Assembly (NCBI RefSeq): GCF_005869225.1
Contig: NZ_SWFP01000004.1
Span: forward strand, 124,001 to 188,000
Direction: 5' to 3'
Source of the DNA: Dyadobacter bucti
GTDB lineage: Bacteria > Bacteroidota > Bacteroidia > Cytophagales > Spirosomataceae
DNA length: 64,000 nucleotides
Of the stretch, positions 18,701 through 25,801 are shown one piece after another. The notes beneath the pieces are model-generated. The model had not been told where the DNA came from, searched no databases, and saw only the letters and a list, made by a program, of their open reading frames with translations. Made by a program: the position numbers and the translations under genes. Position 1 is the first letter of the stretch. The number at the start of each line of letters is the position of its first letter.

Positions 18701-18862
18701 TTTCACGACTACGCTGACACCAGGAAGCGTGGCGCCTTGTACATCACGGACGGTACCCGTAACGGTCTGGCCTTGTGCAACCAGGTTTAGGTAGCTGAAA
18801 AGGAAAAGAAATGTCAGAATGGCCGAACAGAGCGTCGAGCCACGGAGGTAATTTTTTTTCAT
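15791..18862 (-). CDS. SusC/RagA family TonB-linked outer-membrane transporter
   Basis: A 1023-residue protein with signal peptide MKKNYLRGSTLCSAILTFLF. Residues about 33-115 form the carboxypeptidase-regulatory-like domain (VTGTVRDVQGATLPGVSVVV). SEVVVVGYGTQTKRELTGAV starts the plug, and the plug motif VLKDAAAASLYGSRAANGVI follows. The C-terminal barrel ends in FPIARVYSLGLNVNF with the terminal aromatic residue. There is no STN domain, so control is probably by the divergent AraC regulator rather than a sigma/FecR module. It imports oligosaccharides captured by the SusD at 14216 and heads the operon that runs to 5710. Confidence 0.95.
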   Translation of the reverse strand: MKKNYLRGSTLCSAILTFLFLFSYLNLVAQGQTVTGTVRDVQGATLPGVSVVVKDATTGTITDVDGKFSIQAPEGSTLTFSFIGYQTTTAKITSSDVLNIQLVTDETNLSEVVVVGYGTQTKRELTGAVTSIKAAEMKDIPATNISQRLQGKLAGVQINQNTGQPGAELSIRIRGAASINAGNNPLIVVDGFPTTSGLNVINPDAIESITVLKDAAAASLYGSRAANGVILVTTKQAKNGQRNVQFSSFVGVQSVSDRGKPDLMNAREFAQFKKEYYEDAAIYEGYTGGVPEQYRNPEQYGPNDGTNWFDVLLRTAAIQDYNLSFSTDAKTVQSVVHLGYNKQDGVMINNSASRFTVRANNVFSISEKLRFGLNLGATHYTTQITPNLGEGRNIIQVAYLSDPTLKYKNDDGTYPIGFAPPGMFSTPNYYQVLKQTVNPAKYMVLMGNAYMDYQILKGLTFKSSMNINTSNDINRLFQPSTILGGPTPAASASGSYNTANYMSWLSENTLTYNKSFGSHNLEALVGYTTQKVTNENSNINGSQFPDNSIEWLNVAANRIGNVGASDYSLISYLGRLNYNFKGNYLLSVAFRSDGSSKFGPNNRYGTFPSASLGWVVSDEQFMKRFKSVNFLKLRASYGQVGNNNIGNYTYLAGVSPANYVFNNALASGRVLAGIGNSNLTWETTTGYDFGLDLSLLNNRINFTYDYYKKKTDGLLYAIDIPVQSGYSAITSNIGRFDFWGHEFAIDTRNIEGKFSWSTSFNISFNRNLVRKLGTNDAPIGGYQEYWDDNRTAVGNPIGLFYGYINTGVYMTQQEFESQPHGATSMVGTARFADISGPDGTPDGKIDINDRAFIGDPNPDFVYGMTNTLSYKKFDFSMVVAGTVGNDIADDAFQSTENIDGVFNVRKGVAQRWRSEENPGDGIYPRTRAGTTADFRNFSTRQVFSGTYLAVKNITLGYLIPIGSKTTVKSVRAYFSAQNPFMFTKYPGMNPEVGLAGLNGLNLGRDFTAFPIARVYSLGLNVNF

Positions 18863-18889
18863 AGGGCAAAGGATTATGGTCCGAAAATC

Positions 18890-18925
18890 AAATTACAGAA
18901 CAGTAATTTTTCGATTCTAAATTAC
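18890..18925. promoter_or_regulatory. AAATTAC repeats between susC and araC, candidate operator
   Basis: AAATTAC at 18890-18896 and its exact complement GTAATTT at 18903-18909 form a 7-bp dyad with a 6-base spacer. A third AAATTAC copy sits at 18919-18925 in direct orientation. The repeats lie 28-63 bp upstream of the susC start, in the gap shared with the divergent AraC gene. AraC-family regulators often bind such repeated half-sites. The link is an inference from position. Confidence 0.35.
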
Positions 18926-19148
18926 ATTTTGCCAATATGGGGAGCCCCGGAGTGTAGTGTAATATTGTCAAAAAGTACAAAAAAATGTTTAATAATGGCA
19001 ATTCCGGCGGCGCCGGAGGCGGCATGAGCGCACCGACCTCCCTGTCAACAGGAGATTTTGATGTGGTTTATACTTTTTGATATTGGCGACTGCTGATCGC
19101 ACAGAAAGCACCCGCCTTTTTCCGGTAAATAACCATTCAGATGAGCAG

Positions 19149-20030
19149 ATGATGACGAACAATTTTATCAAGTATTTGAACGTCAGCCAGACCGAGGAAT
19201 TGTGGGGCCTGTACGTCACCACGGCAGGTTACTCCAAAGTTGAACCCAACCAGCAATATCCCAATGAACCGCATCCGGACAGCCACAAGCTGACCTGGAA
19301 CAGGGGGCGGATCCTGAATGACTATTACATTATTTTCATCACCCGGGGAAAGGGAGTGTTTGAAGCAGAAAACCTGCCACCTACGGAAGTGAATGCAGGA
19401 CAGTGTTTTTTTCTTTTTCCCGGTGTGTGGCACCGCTACAAACCGGATGTAAAATCGGGCTGGGAAGAATACTGGGTGGGTTTCAACGGATATTATATCC
19501 GGCAACTGATGAACAATCTGATCTTTAATCCGATCCGGCCTTTTGTAGACATTAAATCTAACAAGGACATCCTTGTGTTACTGCATCGGATATTTGACCA
19601 GCTGAAAGCCGCCAATGTGGGTTATCATCAGCAGATTGCCGGCATTACACTTCAGATACTGGGCATATTAAGTACAATTTCGAAATTCAAAGACTATGAC
19701 AATGATCCGGTAGGAAGGTTGATTGCCAAAGCCGAGTTCATTTTGCAGGAATCCTATGAAAAACAAGTAGACGTGGAAGCACTGGCAGAACAGTTACCGA
19801 TGGGCTACTCTGCATTTAGAAAAGCTTTTAAAAGGATAACGGGTGTATCGCCAAATCAATACCATCTCAATCTCCGCTTGGCCCGCGCCCGCGATCTGCT
19901 CATCAATACGAATCTCAATATCAGTGAAATCACGCACCAGACAGGATTTGAATCGGTTTTTTATTTTTCAAAGCTATTCAAGAAGAAAAACGGACTTTCG
20001 CCTGTTGCATTTCGACGGAAGGAAATATGA
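19149..20030 (+). CDS. AraC family transcriptional regulator with cupin sensor domain
   Basis: A 293-residue protein; start placed at tandem ATGs 19149/19152 because the family begins near MTNNFIKYLNVSQTEELWGL. Residues 1-150 are an AraC-type cupin (YYIIFITRGKGVFEAENLPP, then GQCFFLFPGVWHRYKPD), which binds a sugar ligand. The last 100 residues hold two helix-turn-helix motifs (LAEQLPMGYSAFRKAFKRIT and ISEITHQTGFESVFYFSKLF). It diverges from susC at 18862 and is the likely activator of the 18862-5710 polysaccharide locus. Confidence 0.9.
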   Translation: MMTNNFIKYLNVSQTEELWGLYVTTAGYSKVEPNQQYPNEPHPDSHKLTWNRGRILNDYYIIFITRGKGVFEAENLPPTEVNAGQCFFLFPGVWHRYKPDVKSGWEEYWVGFNGYYIRQLMNNLIFNPIRPFVDIKSNKDILVLLHRIFDQLKAANVGYHQQIAGITLQILGILSTISKFKDYDNDPVGRLIAKAEFILQESYEKQVDVEALAEQLPMGYSAFRKAFKRITGVSPNQYHLNLRLARARDLLINTNLNISEITHQTGFESVFYFSKLFKKKNGLSPVAFRRKEI

Positions 20031-20153
20031 CCTTGCGTTGCTTACACTAGAATTGCCCTGTCTTTGCCTGTTTGTACATTTTGACAACGTAATGCCATGC
20101 AACAGATGGTTTCTTATCTCATTCTTAATGCTTTTAAATTTTAAAATGAAGTA

Positions 20154-20621
20154 CTAAGTTCTTCCATCTATCCAGGGAAATTGCACGCCGCACGACTTTT
20201 GAAGGCAATCAGACAAGCGAGTTGAATTTTCTTGCTGAACACTTGCTGATCCTTCGCTTGACTTGTCGTTCTTCATGTCGCCAATAACTGGCGAACTCTG
20301 CATGGATATGATCAGGGCCTTGCACGTGTTTTGATTGAACCGAACCCTGGGCAGGCGCGTGCCTCCTTCGGCCAGGATACTATCGATTAACCCAAACCGG
20401 TCTTTATGTTCCCGGTTTGTTTTCAGTACCCGCAATATGACCACCCATCCAGCCGCCCGCAGCTCAGCGATCAACTGGGAAAAGAATGTTGTGTTTGCCC
20501 CTGGCTTTTTCTTGGTGCCTGCGTTTTTGGGATCGGTTGTAGTGTTTCCCGAAGCATCAAAGGTCGGCAGCCAAGTACCGTCCTTGTTTTGGTCATAGTT
20601 GACAGTATTGCTGATGCAGAT
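20154..20621 (-). pseudogene. Probable phage terminase large-subunit remnant (C-terminal piece)
   Basis: The minus strand is open from a TGA at 624-622 of the 20 kb block to the TAG at 20154, but no convincing start or N-terminal ATPase motif is present. The last 106 residues include RVLKTNREHKDRFGLIDSIL, RLPRVRFNQNTCKALIISMQ, and KNDKSSEGSASVQQENSTRL followed by SDCLQK. The sequence resembles the end of phage large terminases, where a region after the nuclease fold carries KDKSSE and a final T-[HR]-L-[ST]-D-A. It appears truncated at its 5' end, and no other phage gene is near. The identification rests on motif memory alone and could be wrong. Confidence 0.4.
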
Positions 20622-20663
20622 TCAGGCTAATTTATCAGACGTAGTGATTTTAGCCATTCCCTG

Positions 20664-20987
20664 CTATCCTGTAAATTTCAATGACTGTATCAATTCATCT
20701 GCAATTTTCATATGATACGTCAATACAATCGGGCTCCCTTCAAAATTTCCAGATGTTTCAGCCATCAAAAGGCTTTCCGTATCGTTTTCTTCAAAGCTGA
20801 GCGGTTTGATTGTCGCCTTGTAACGCTCGTTAGAATCCGCTATCCAGCGCTCTATTTCTTTTTTTCCATTGTGCTTTTGTCCTTCATCAAAAACGACGGC
20901 TGTCTCAGAAAAACAATCGGCATACGCAACGCTGTCAAAGCTGTTTTGCGTTTCTATCAAATCGGATACTACTTTGGGTAAGTTCAT
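20664..20987 (-). CDS. NTF2/SnoaL-like protein
   Basis: A 107-residue protein starting MNLPKVVSDLIETQNSFDSV. The opening helix, then YADCFSETAVVFDEGQKHNG and KKEIERWIADSNERYKATIK, fit the SnoaL-like polyketide-cyclase fold of the NTF2 superfamily. The final strands SPIVLTYHMKIADELIQSLK complete the sheet. It ends upstream of the SDR gene on the same strand (12 bases apart). The SDR/SnoaL pair is a common two-gene unit under HxlR control in Bacteroidota. Substrate unknown. Confidence 0.75.
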   Translation of the reverse strand: MNLPKVVSDLIETQNSFDSVAYADCFSETAVVFDEGQKHNGKKEIERWIADSNERYKATIKPLSFEENDTESLLMAETSGNFEGSPIVLTYHMKIADELIQSLKFTG

Positions 20988-20999
20988 ATTTTTAAGTTG

Positions 21000-21791
21000 T
21001 TAAATAGTTGGTACGGTTCCACCGTCAATGATAAATTCTGTCCCTGTGAGATAGCTTGCTCTTGGCGAAACCAAAAAGCCGACAAATTCAGCAACTTCTT
21101 CAGGTTGAGCAGGTCTTCCGAATGGTATTCCACCCAATGCATCCATTACACCCTGTTGCGCTTCTTCCACCGTACTATTCGCGTTTCTTGCAAGTTCGCC
21201 CAGCCATGCTTCCGATGCTGTCGTATTGATCCAGCCTGGCGAAACCGTCAGCACCCGGACACCCTTAGGAGTAACTTCGTTAGATAAACTTTTGCTGTAG
21301 TTTCTCAATCCTGCCTTTGCAGCTGCGTAAGGCAAAGTAGAATCGTATAAAGGCAGCTTACCCTGTATTGACGCTATGTGAATGATAACACCACTTTTTC
21401 TTGCAACCATCTGTGGCAAAAAACCTCTGTCAAGCCTGACAGGAGCGAGCAAATTAGCTTGTAGGGTTGATTCCCAATCCTGATCAGATAACACGCTAAA
21501 ACCACCGGCGGGTGTTACCGAAGAACCAAGATTGTTCACAAGAATATCAAGCCGCCCATAAGTCGATAACACTTCACTGACTACTTTTTGTGATTCTTCC
21601 GCCTTGCTTAAATCGGAAGGGATGAAATGCAATTTGTTGTTTTCTTTTTCCATTGCGTTTCTTGCGGTAATAATCACTGTTGCACCAGCTTGCAAAAGTC
21701 TTTCTGCAATTGCCCTTCCGGCTCCTTTTGTACCTCCCGTTACCAGAGCAATCTTGCCCGATAACTCATTGTTGAAATTAAACTGTTCCAT
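21000..21791 (-). CDS. SDR family oxidoreductase
   Basis: A 263-residue classical short-chain dehydrogenase. It has the cofactor motif TGGTKGAGRAIAERL (residues about 17-31), NNLGSS, the catalytic serine in IIHIASIQGK and the YxxxK pair in LPYAAAKAGL. The end YLTGTEFIIDGGTVPTI is the usual SDR close. It reduces or oxidises a small alcohol or ketone with NAD(P)H in the cytoplasm. It is transcribed away from the HxlR gene at 21934, with 142 bp between the starts. Confidence 0.9.
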   Translation of the reverse strand: MEQFNFNNELSGKIALVTGGTKGAGRAIAERLLQAGATVIITARNAMEKENNKLHFIPSDLSKAEESQKVVSEVLSTYGRLDILVNNLGSSVTPAGGFSVLSDQDWESTLQANLLAPVRLDRGFLPQMVARKSGVIIHIASIQGKLPLYDSTLPYAAAKAGLRNYSKSLSNEVTPKGVRVLTVSPGWINTTASEAWLGELARNANSTVEEAQQGVMDALGGIPFGRPAQPEEVAEFVGFLVSPRASYLTGTEFIIDGGTVPTI

Positions 21792-21879
21792 TTTATTGTC
21801 CCTCTTTTAAGAATTAAACTATACGACAAAATTGGAGCATAAAAGAAGTTTGGACAAGTACGGCATTACGATTCATATA

Positions 21880-21895
21880 GGGATAAATTTATCCC
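21880..21895. promoter_or_regulatory. Perfect 16-bp palindrome, candidate HxlR operator
   Basis: GGGATAAATTTATCCC is identical to its reverse complement. The flanks ATA and CTAT extend the symmetry with one extra C. It lies in the shared promoter region of the divergent SDR and HxlR genes and about 27 bp upstream of the hxlR -7 box. HxlR proteins bind such symmetric sites as dimers, so binding by the adjacent regulator is likely but untested. Confidence 0.55.
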
Positions 21896-21921
21896 CTATT
21901 GTGCAGATAGGAACATACGTT

Positions 21922-21929
21922 TAATTTTG
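21922..21929 (+). promoter_or_regulatory. Bacteroidota-type -7 box (TAATTTTG) of hxlR
   Basis: TAATTTTG fits the Bacteroidota -7 consensus TAnnTTTG. A TTG at 21899-21901 is about 20 bp upstream, near the expected -33 position. The box ends only 4 bases before the ATG at 21934, so transcription from here would give an mRNA with little or no leader. Confidence 0.4.
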
Positions 21930-21933
21930 AAAT

Positions 21934-22320
21934 ATGTATGAAAGAAAGATAATCCCGAACCTGAATTGTGGGCTCGATTTGATCGGTGAAGTACTCTATG
22001 GCAAATGGAAAATCCGCTTGCTGTGGTTTATCCATATCGGTCATAAACGCCCAAGTGAATTGCAGCGCAAGATCCCCGATGCCTCACGCAGGGTATTGAA
22101 CATTCAGTTGAAAGAATTGGAAGAACACGGACTGGTTACAAGAAAAATTTATCCTGTTGTACCGCCAAAGGTTGAATACAGCCTTACCGAATTTGGTGAA
22201 ACGGTAATCCCCGTGATTGCCGCACTAGGGCAATGGGGCGATGAGCACCAAGAACGCCTGCGTGAAGTGATTTTGAAACAAACTGTAAGTTCTGATTTGG
22301 ACGTACCACTAATTATTTAG
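21934..22320 (+). CDS. HxlR family transcriptional regulator
   Basis: A 128-residue winged-helix protein starting MYERKIIPNLNCGLDLIGEV. The family core LYGKWKIRLLWFIHIGHKRP, the recognition helix RRVLNIQLKELEEHGLVTRK and the wing VPPKVEYSLTEFGETVIPVI are all present. The early cysteine in NCGLDL matches the redox or electrophile sensing cysteine of HxlR/HypR proteins. It diverges from the SDR and NTF2-like genes and most likely represses them until an electrophile or aldehyde appears. Confidence 0.9.
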   Translation: MYERKIIPNLNCGLDLIGEVLYGKWKIRLLWFIHIGHKRPSELQRKIPDASRRVLNIQLKELEEHGLVTRKIYPVVPPKVEYSLTEFGETVIPVIAALGQWGDEHQERLREVILKQTVSSDLDVPLII

Positions 22321-22499
22321 TCTCACCAAACGAGCCTTTTCTGGAATTGGCAAATCTAATTCAGGATTACTAATCATTTTCCTGAATCCATTTTAGCAAT
22401 TGAGAATCTTCTTTTTGTGGTTTTGGTCCTATGTCCAGGACGACGGGATGCACATTTTAACAACCCTCTTCTGATGTTTGATCTTTCATACTATCCTAT

Positions 22500-22527
22500 C
22501 CGCAACTACAAAAGGAGGTAGTTGCGG
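22500..22527. repeat. 10-bp perfect inverted repeat at a gene-fragment border
   Basis: CCGCAACTAC at 22500-22509 pairs exactly with GTAGTTGCGG at 22518-22527 across an 8-base loop. It lies where recognisable SDR sequence begins. It could be a hairpin left by a rearrangement or a terminator stem without a T-run. Confidence 0.45.
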
Positions 22528-22668
22528 CAAAAGAACTAGCTCCGCGAAAGATCAGGGTAAACAAGGTAAATCCCGGGCCGACCAAGACCGAGATGCATGG
22601 GACATTTGGCATGGATGAAGCAACATTACATCAATTGAAGCAATCTTCCCAAAGCCTTCTTGCGCAGA
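22518..22668 (+). pseudogene. Short-chain dehydrogenase fragment
   Basis: One plus-strand frame reads VVAAKELAPRKIRVNKVNPG followed by PTKTEMHGTFGMDEATLHQL. This matches the segment after the YxxxK motif in SDR enzymes (AKELAPRKIRVNxxNPGPxxTE). The cofactor and catalytic parts are missing upstream and the frame runs into the end of the aldehyde oxidoreductase gene on the other strand. It is a relic, probably of a second SDR. The rest of 22321-22517 holds no gene that I recognise. Confidence 0.55.
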
Positions 22669-24789
22669 TCACAGCAACTTGTCCGGCAAGATGGGCAGCT
22701 CTCTGATCCGTTTTCCGGTCGCGTTAAAAACGGCATTTGCGACTGCGGCAGACACGCCCACAATCCCAACTTCGCCCAATCCTTTTATGCCAAGCTTGTT
22801 CGCCAGTTTGTCATCTTCTTTGATAAAAATAGCCTCCATTTCTCCTATGTCAAGATTTGAAGGCACATGGTAATCCGCAAACGAGCGCGTGACGAAGTGG
22901 CCGAAACGCGGATCGACGACAGACTCTTCCGTAAGCGCCATGCCGATTCCCCAAACATTACCGCCAAAAATCTGTGAGCGAGCAGTTTTTGGATTAAGGA
23001 TTTTTCCCGCGCCGGTTACGGCCAGGAAACGCTTCACCCGCACCATTCCTGTGGACTGATTCACCCACACCTCGGCGAAATTGGCATTGAAACTGTGAGA
23101 AGAATATTGCTCCGCGCTTTCCATCGGCTTGGAATCGGCACGCGTTTGAATGTTCGCTATTTTTTCAGAAACCATTAATTGCGCCGCAGTCGGACGCGCA
23201 AAAAACTGTTTGCCTGATCTGGCAATGAGCTCATCGGTAATCTTCATGCAAGCATCATTCACCACATTGGCGTAACTGGTTGCACCCACCGAACCGACGG
23301 AGCCAGCTGCGGGCGGCAGGTCAGAGTCACCGATTCGAACAGTGATTTTATTTATAGGTAAATCCAGTGCATCAGCGGCAGTTTGGGCAAGAATGGTGTA
23401 GGTGCCCGTTCCCAGATCAGCAGCCGCGAGTTCGATGATGGCCGTAACATTGCTGCCCTCACGGTTCAGTTTTATAATGGCAGAACTGTCGCGCTGATGG
23501 GCCGGGTAAGTGCCGCAAGCGACGCCGTATCCAACCCAGTAATTGCCCTGCACGTTCTGCATTGGCTCCATTTTTCGCTTTTCCCAGCCAAATGCTTTCG
23601 CACCTTCTTTTAAACATTCCACAACCTTCCGGGAAGACCACGGCTTACCATTTGAAGGATCTTTTTCAGGTTCGTTTTTGAGGCGAAATTCAATCGGGTC
23701 CATTTTTATTTTGTATGCCAGTTCATCCATCGCCGATTCCAACGCAAAGCTTCCGGTCGATTTTCCCGGCCCGCGCGTGTAGGTGGGCAGGATCAGGTTC
23801 ATAGGCGTAACGCGATAAGTAATGAGCGAATTAGGCGTGTCGTACATGATTTTTGAACAGTCGCCGCAAGGCTCAACAAACTCATCCTGGATTGCCGCGT
23901 GTGTGGCTGTTTCGTGCACTAATGCGGTCAGTTTTCCGTCTTTGGTTGCAGCCAGGCTTACTTTCTGATAGTTCCGCTGCCGCAGCCCCACCGAATTGAA
24001 CATTTGCTGTCGCGCCAATGCCAGCTTCACAGGCCGTTTTACCATTTTGGCTGCCACCGCAGCCAGCACCAAATTTCCCCACTGTCCGCCTTTTGAGCCA
24101 AATCCGCCGCCAATGTAAGGCGACACAATGCGCACATTTTCCGGTTTAAGATTCAATGTTGAAGCAGCTGCATTTTGTGCGCCATTTACGATCTGTGCAC
24201 TGTTATAGAGGATCAGATTTTCACCTTGCCATTCGGCAATCGTCGCGTGCGGTTCAAGCGGATGGTGGTGATAAATGGGCGTCGCGTAGGTTTCTTCCAC
24301 TTTAAATGCTGCATTTTCCAGGGCTACTTTCACATCCCCACGCTTTTCGTCCTCCTTATCCTTCGGTTTTACACCATTCCGATGCAGTTTTTCAAAATCG
24401 ATTTTTGCTTCTTTTTGGTCATATTCCACTTTTACCAAATCCGCAGCATGCCTGGCCTGCTCAAAAGTTTCCGCCACAACAACGCCGATATGCTGCCCAA
24501 AAAACAGCACGTCCGCACTTTGTAACATAGCACCGCCGCGGATGCCGCCTTTTGTATTCAGTTTCGGGGCATTTTTATGCGTGATGACGGCCAGCACACC
24601 AGGCGATTTTTCCGCAGCCACGCTATCAATGTTCCTGATTTTCCCAGCCGCAATGGTGCTTTTAAAAATCACTGCATATGCCGGATCCTTGACGGGATGA
24701 TCGGTGGAATAATCAGCTTTTCCAGTCACCTTCAGGATTCCGTCGATGCGGCTGACGGGCGAGCCTACATTTGTATTTTTGTCTTTCAT
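22669..24789 (-). CDS. Aldehyde oxidoreductase molybdenum-binding subunit (PaoC-like)
   Basis: A 706-residue xanthine-dehydrogenase-family large subunit. The N-terminal a/b hammerhead begins VGSPVSRIDGILKVTGKADY. Molybdopterin-cytosine-dinucleotide contacts include YIGGGFGSKGGQWGN and AGSVGSVGATSYANV. The catalytic glutamate lies in GLGEVGIVGVSAAVANAVFN near the C-terminus. It oxidises an aldehyde or N-heterocycle at the Mo centre. No signal peptide is visible, so export would depend on the Tat signal of the iron-sulfur partner. It starts 16 bases after the FAD subunit and ends the three-gene operon. Confidence 0.9.
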   Translation of the reverse strand: MKDKNTNVGSPVSRIDGILKVTGKADYSTDHPVKDPAYAVIFKSTIAAGKIRNIDSVAAEKSPGVLAVITHKNAPKLNTKGGIRGGAMLQSADVLFFGQHIGVVVAETFEQARHAADLVKVEYDQKEAKIDFEKLHRNGVKPKDKEDEKRGDVKVALENAAFKVEETYATPIYHHHPLEPHATIAEWQGENLILYNSAQIVNGAQNAAASTLNLKPENVRIVSPYIGGGFGSKGGQWGNLVLAAVAAKMVKRPVKLALARQQMFNSVGLRQRNYQKVSLAATKDGKLTALVHETATHAAIQDEFVEPCGDCSKIMYDTPNSLITYRVTPMNLILPTYTRGPGKSTGSFALESAMDELAYKIKMDPIEFRLKNEPEKDPSNGKPWSSRKVVECLKEGAKAFGWEKRKMEPMQNVQGNYWVGYGVACGTYPAHQRDSSAIIKLNREGSNVTAIIELAAADLGTGTYTILAQTAADALDLPINKITVRIGDSDLPPAAGSVGSVGATSYANVVNDACMKITDELIARSGKQFFARPTAAQLMVSEKIANIQTRADSKPMESAEQYSSHSFNANFAEVWVNQSTGMVRVKRFLAVTGAGKILNPKTARSQIFGGNVWGIGMALTEESVVDPRFGHFVTRSFADYHVPSNLDIGEMEAIFIKEDDKLANKLGIKGLGEVGIVGVSAAVANAVFNATGKRIRELPILPDKLL

Positions 24790-24805
24790 GGAGTTGATGA
24801 TTAAA

Positions 24806-25801
24806 TCAGGATTTACCGCCGTTCAATGCCATTTGCAATGCTCTCACGATGCTACGACTTCCAAGTTCAACCTTAAATTTGTTGTGTTCCAATGGTTTGG
24901 CATCCGCCATTTCGGCGTTCGCTGCCAGTTTGAAATTAGCTTCCGTAGGCTCTTTCCCGATCAGCATTTGTTCCGCTTTCATTGCACGCCAGGGCTTATG
25001 AGCCACGCCGCCCATTGCTATCCGGACTTTTGAAATCAAATTCCCTTTCATTTCAAAAGCCGCCGCCACTGAGACCAAAGCAAAGGCGTACGAAGCTCTG
25101 TCGCGGACTTTGAGATAATAAGAATGGTCAGCCAGATTATTTTTCGGGATTTCAATGGAAGTGATCAGGTCGCCATGGCTCAGGTTTGTGTCTTTTTCGG
25201 GCATATCACCGGGCAAACGGTGAAAGTCCGCAAAATCAACCACACGCTCCTCACCACTCGCATTCGTGATCTTCACAACTGCGTCCAGCGCCGCCAGCGC
25301 CACCGCCATATCGGAGGGGAAAACGGCAATGCATTTTTCAGACCATCCAAAAATGGCATGCATCCGGTTAATGCCCTCCATCGCACCGCAACCCGAACCT
25401 GGCTCGCGTTTGTTACAGGGCATTGCCACATCATAGAAATAGGGGCAGCGCGTCCTTTGGAGCAGATTTCCACCATTGGTCGCCATATTCCGGATCTGCC
25501 CCGAAGCACCGGCCAATATCGCCTGTGACAGCAATGGGTAATGCTGCCGGACGAGCGGATGGTTCGCCGCATCCGTATTCCGCCCCAGTCCACCGATGGA
25601 AATTCCGCCGGAACCAGTTGCTTTAATCTGCGTGAGCCCTAACCGCGTAATGTCGATCAGCTCGTCCGGTCTCTCCACATCTTCCTTCATCAGGTCCAGC
25701 AGGTTCGTCCCACCGGCCAGGAACCTCGCATTCGGATTGCCTGCAGCCAGCTTGAGTGCCGAAGGGACATCTTTGGCATTGGTATATTTAAATGGTCTCA
25801 T
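24806..25801 (-). CDS. Aldehyde oxidoreductase FAD-binding subunit (PaoB-like)
   Basis: A 331-residue FAD-binding medium subunit. FAD motifs are ARFLAGGTNLLDLMK (residues about 24-38) and the GGISIGGLGRNTDAA region. Between them and the C-terminal CO-dehydrogenase flavoprotein domain is a cysteine-rich insert, RTRCPYFYDVAMPCNKREPG followed by SGCGAMEG. This insert binds a [4Fe-4S] cluster in the periplasmic aldehyde oxidase PaoABC of E. coli, so it supports the PaoB assignment. Its ATG overlaps the stop of the iron-sulfur subunit (ATGA), a sign of coupled translation. Confidence 0.88.
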   Translation of the reverse strand: MRPFKYTNAKDVPSALKLAAGNPNARFLAGGTNLLDLMKEDVERPDELIDITRLGLTQIKATGSGGISIGGLGRNTDAANHPLVRQHYPLLSQAILAGASGQIRNMATNGGNLLQRTRCPYFYDVAMPCNKREPGSGCGAMEGINRMHAIFGWSEKCIAVFPSDMAVALAALDAVVKITNASGEERVVDFADFHRLPGDMPEKDTNLSHGDLITSIEIPKNNLADHSYYLKVRDRASYAFALVSVAAAFEMKGNLISKVRIAMGGVAHKPWRAMKAEQMLIGKEPTEANFKLAANAEMADAKPLEHNKFKVELGSRSIVRALQMALNGGKS

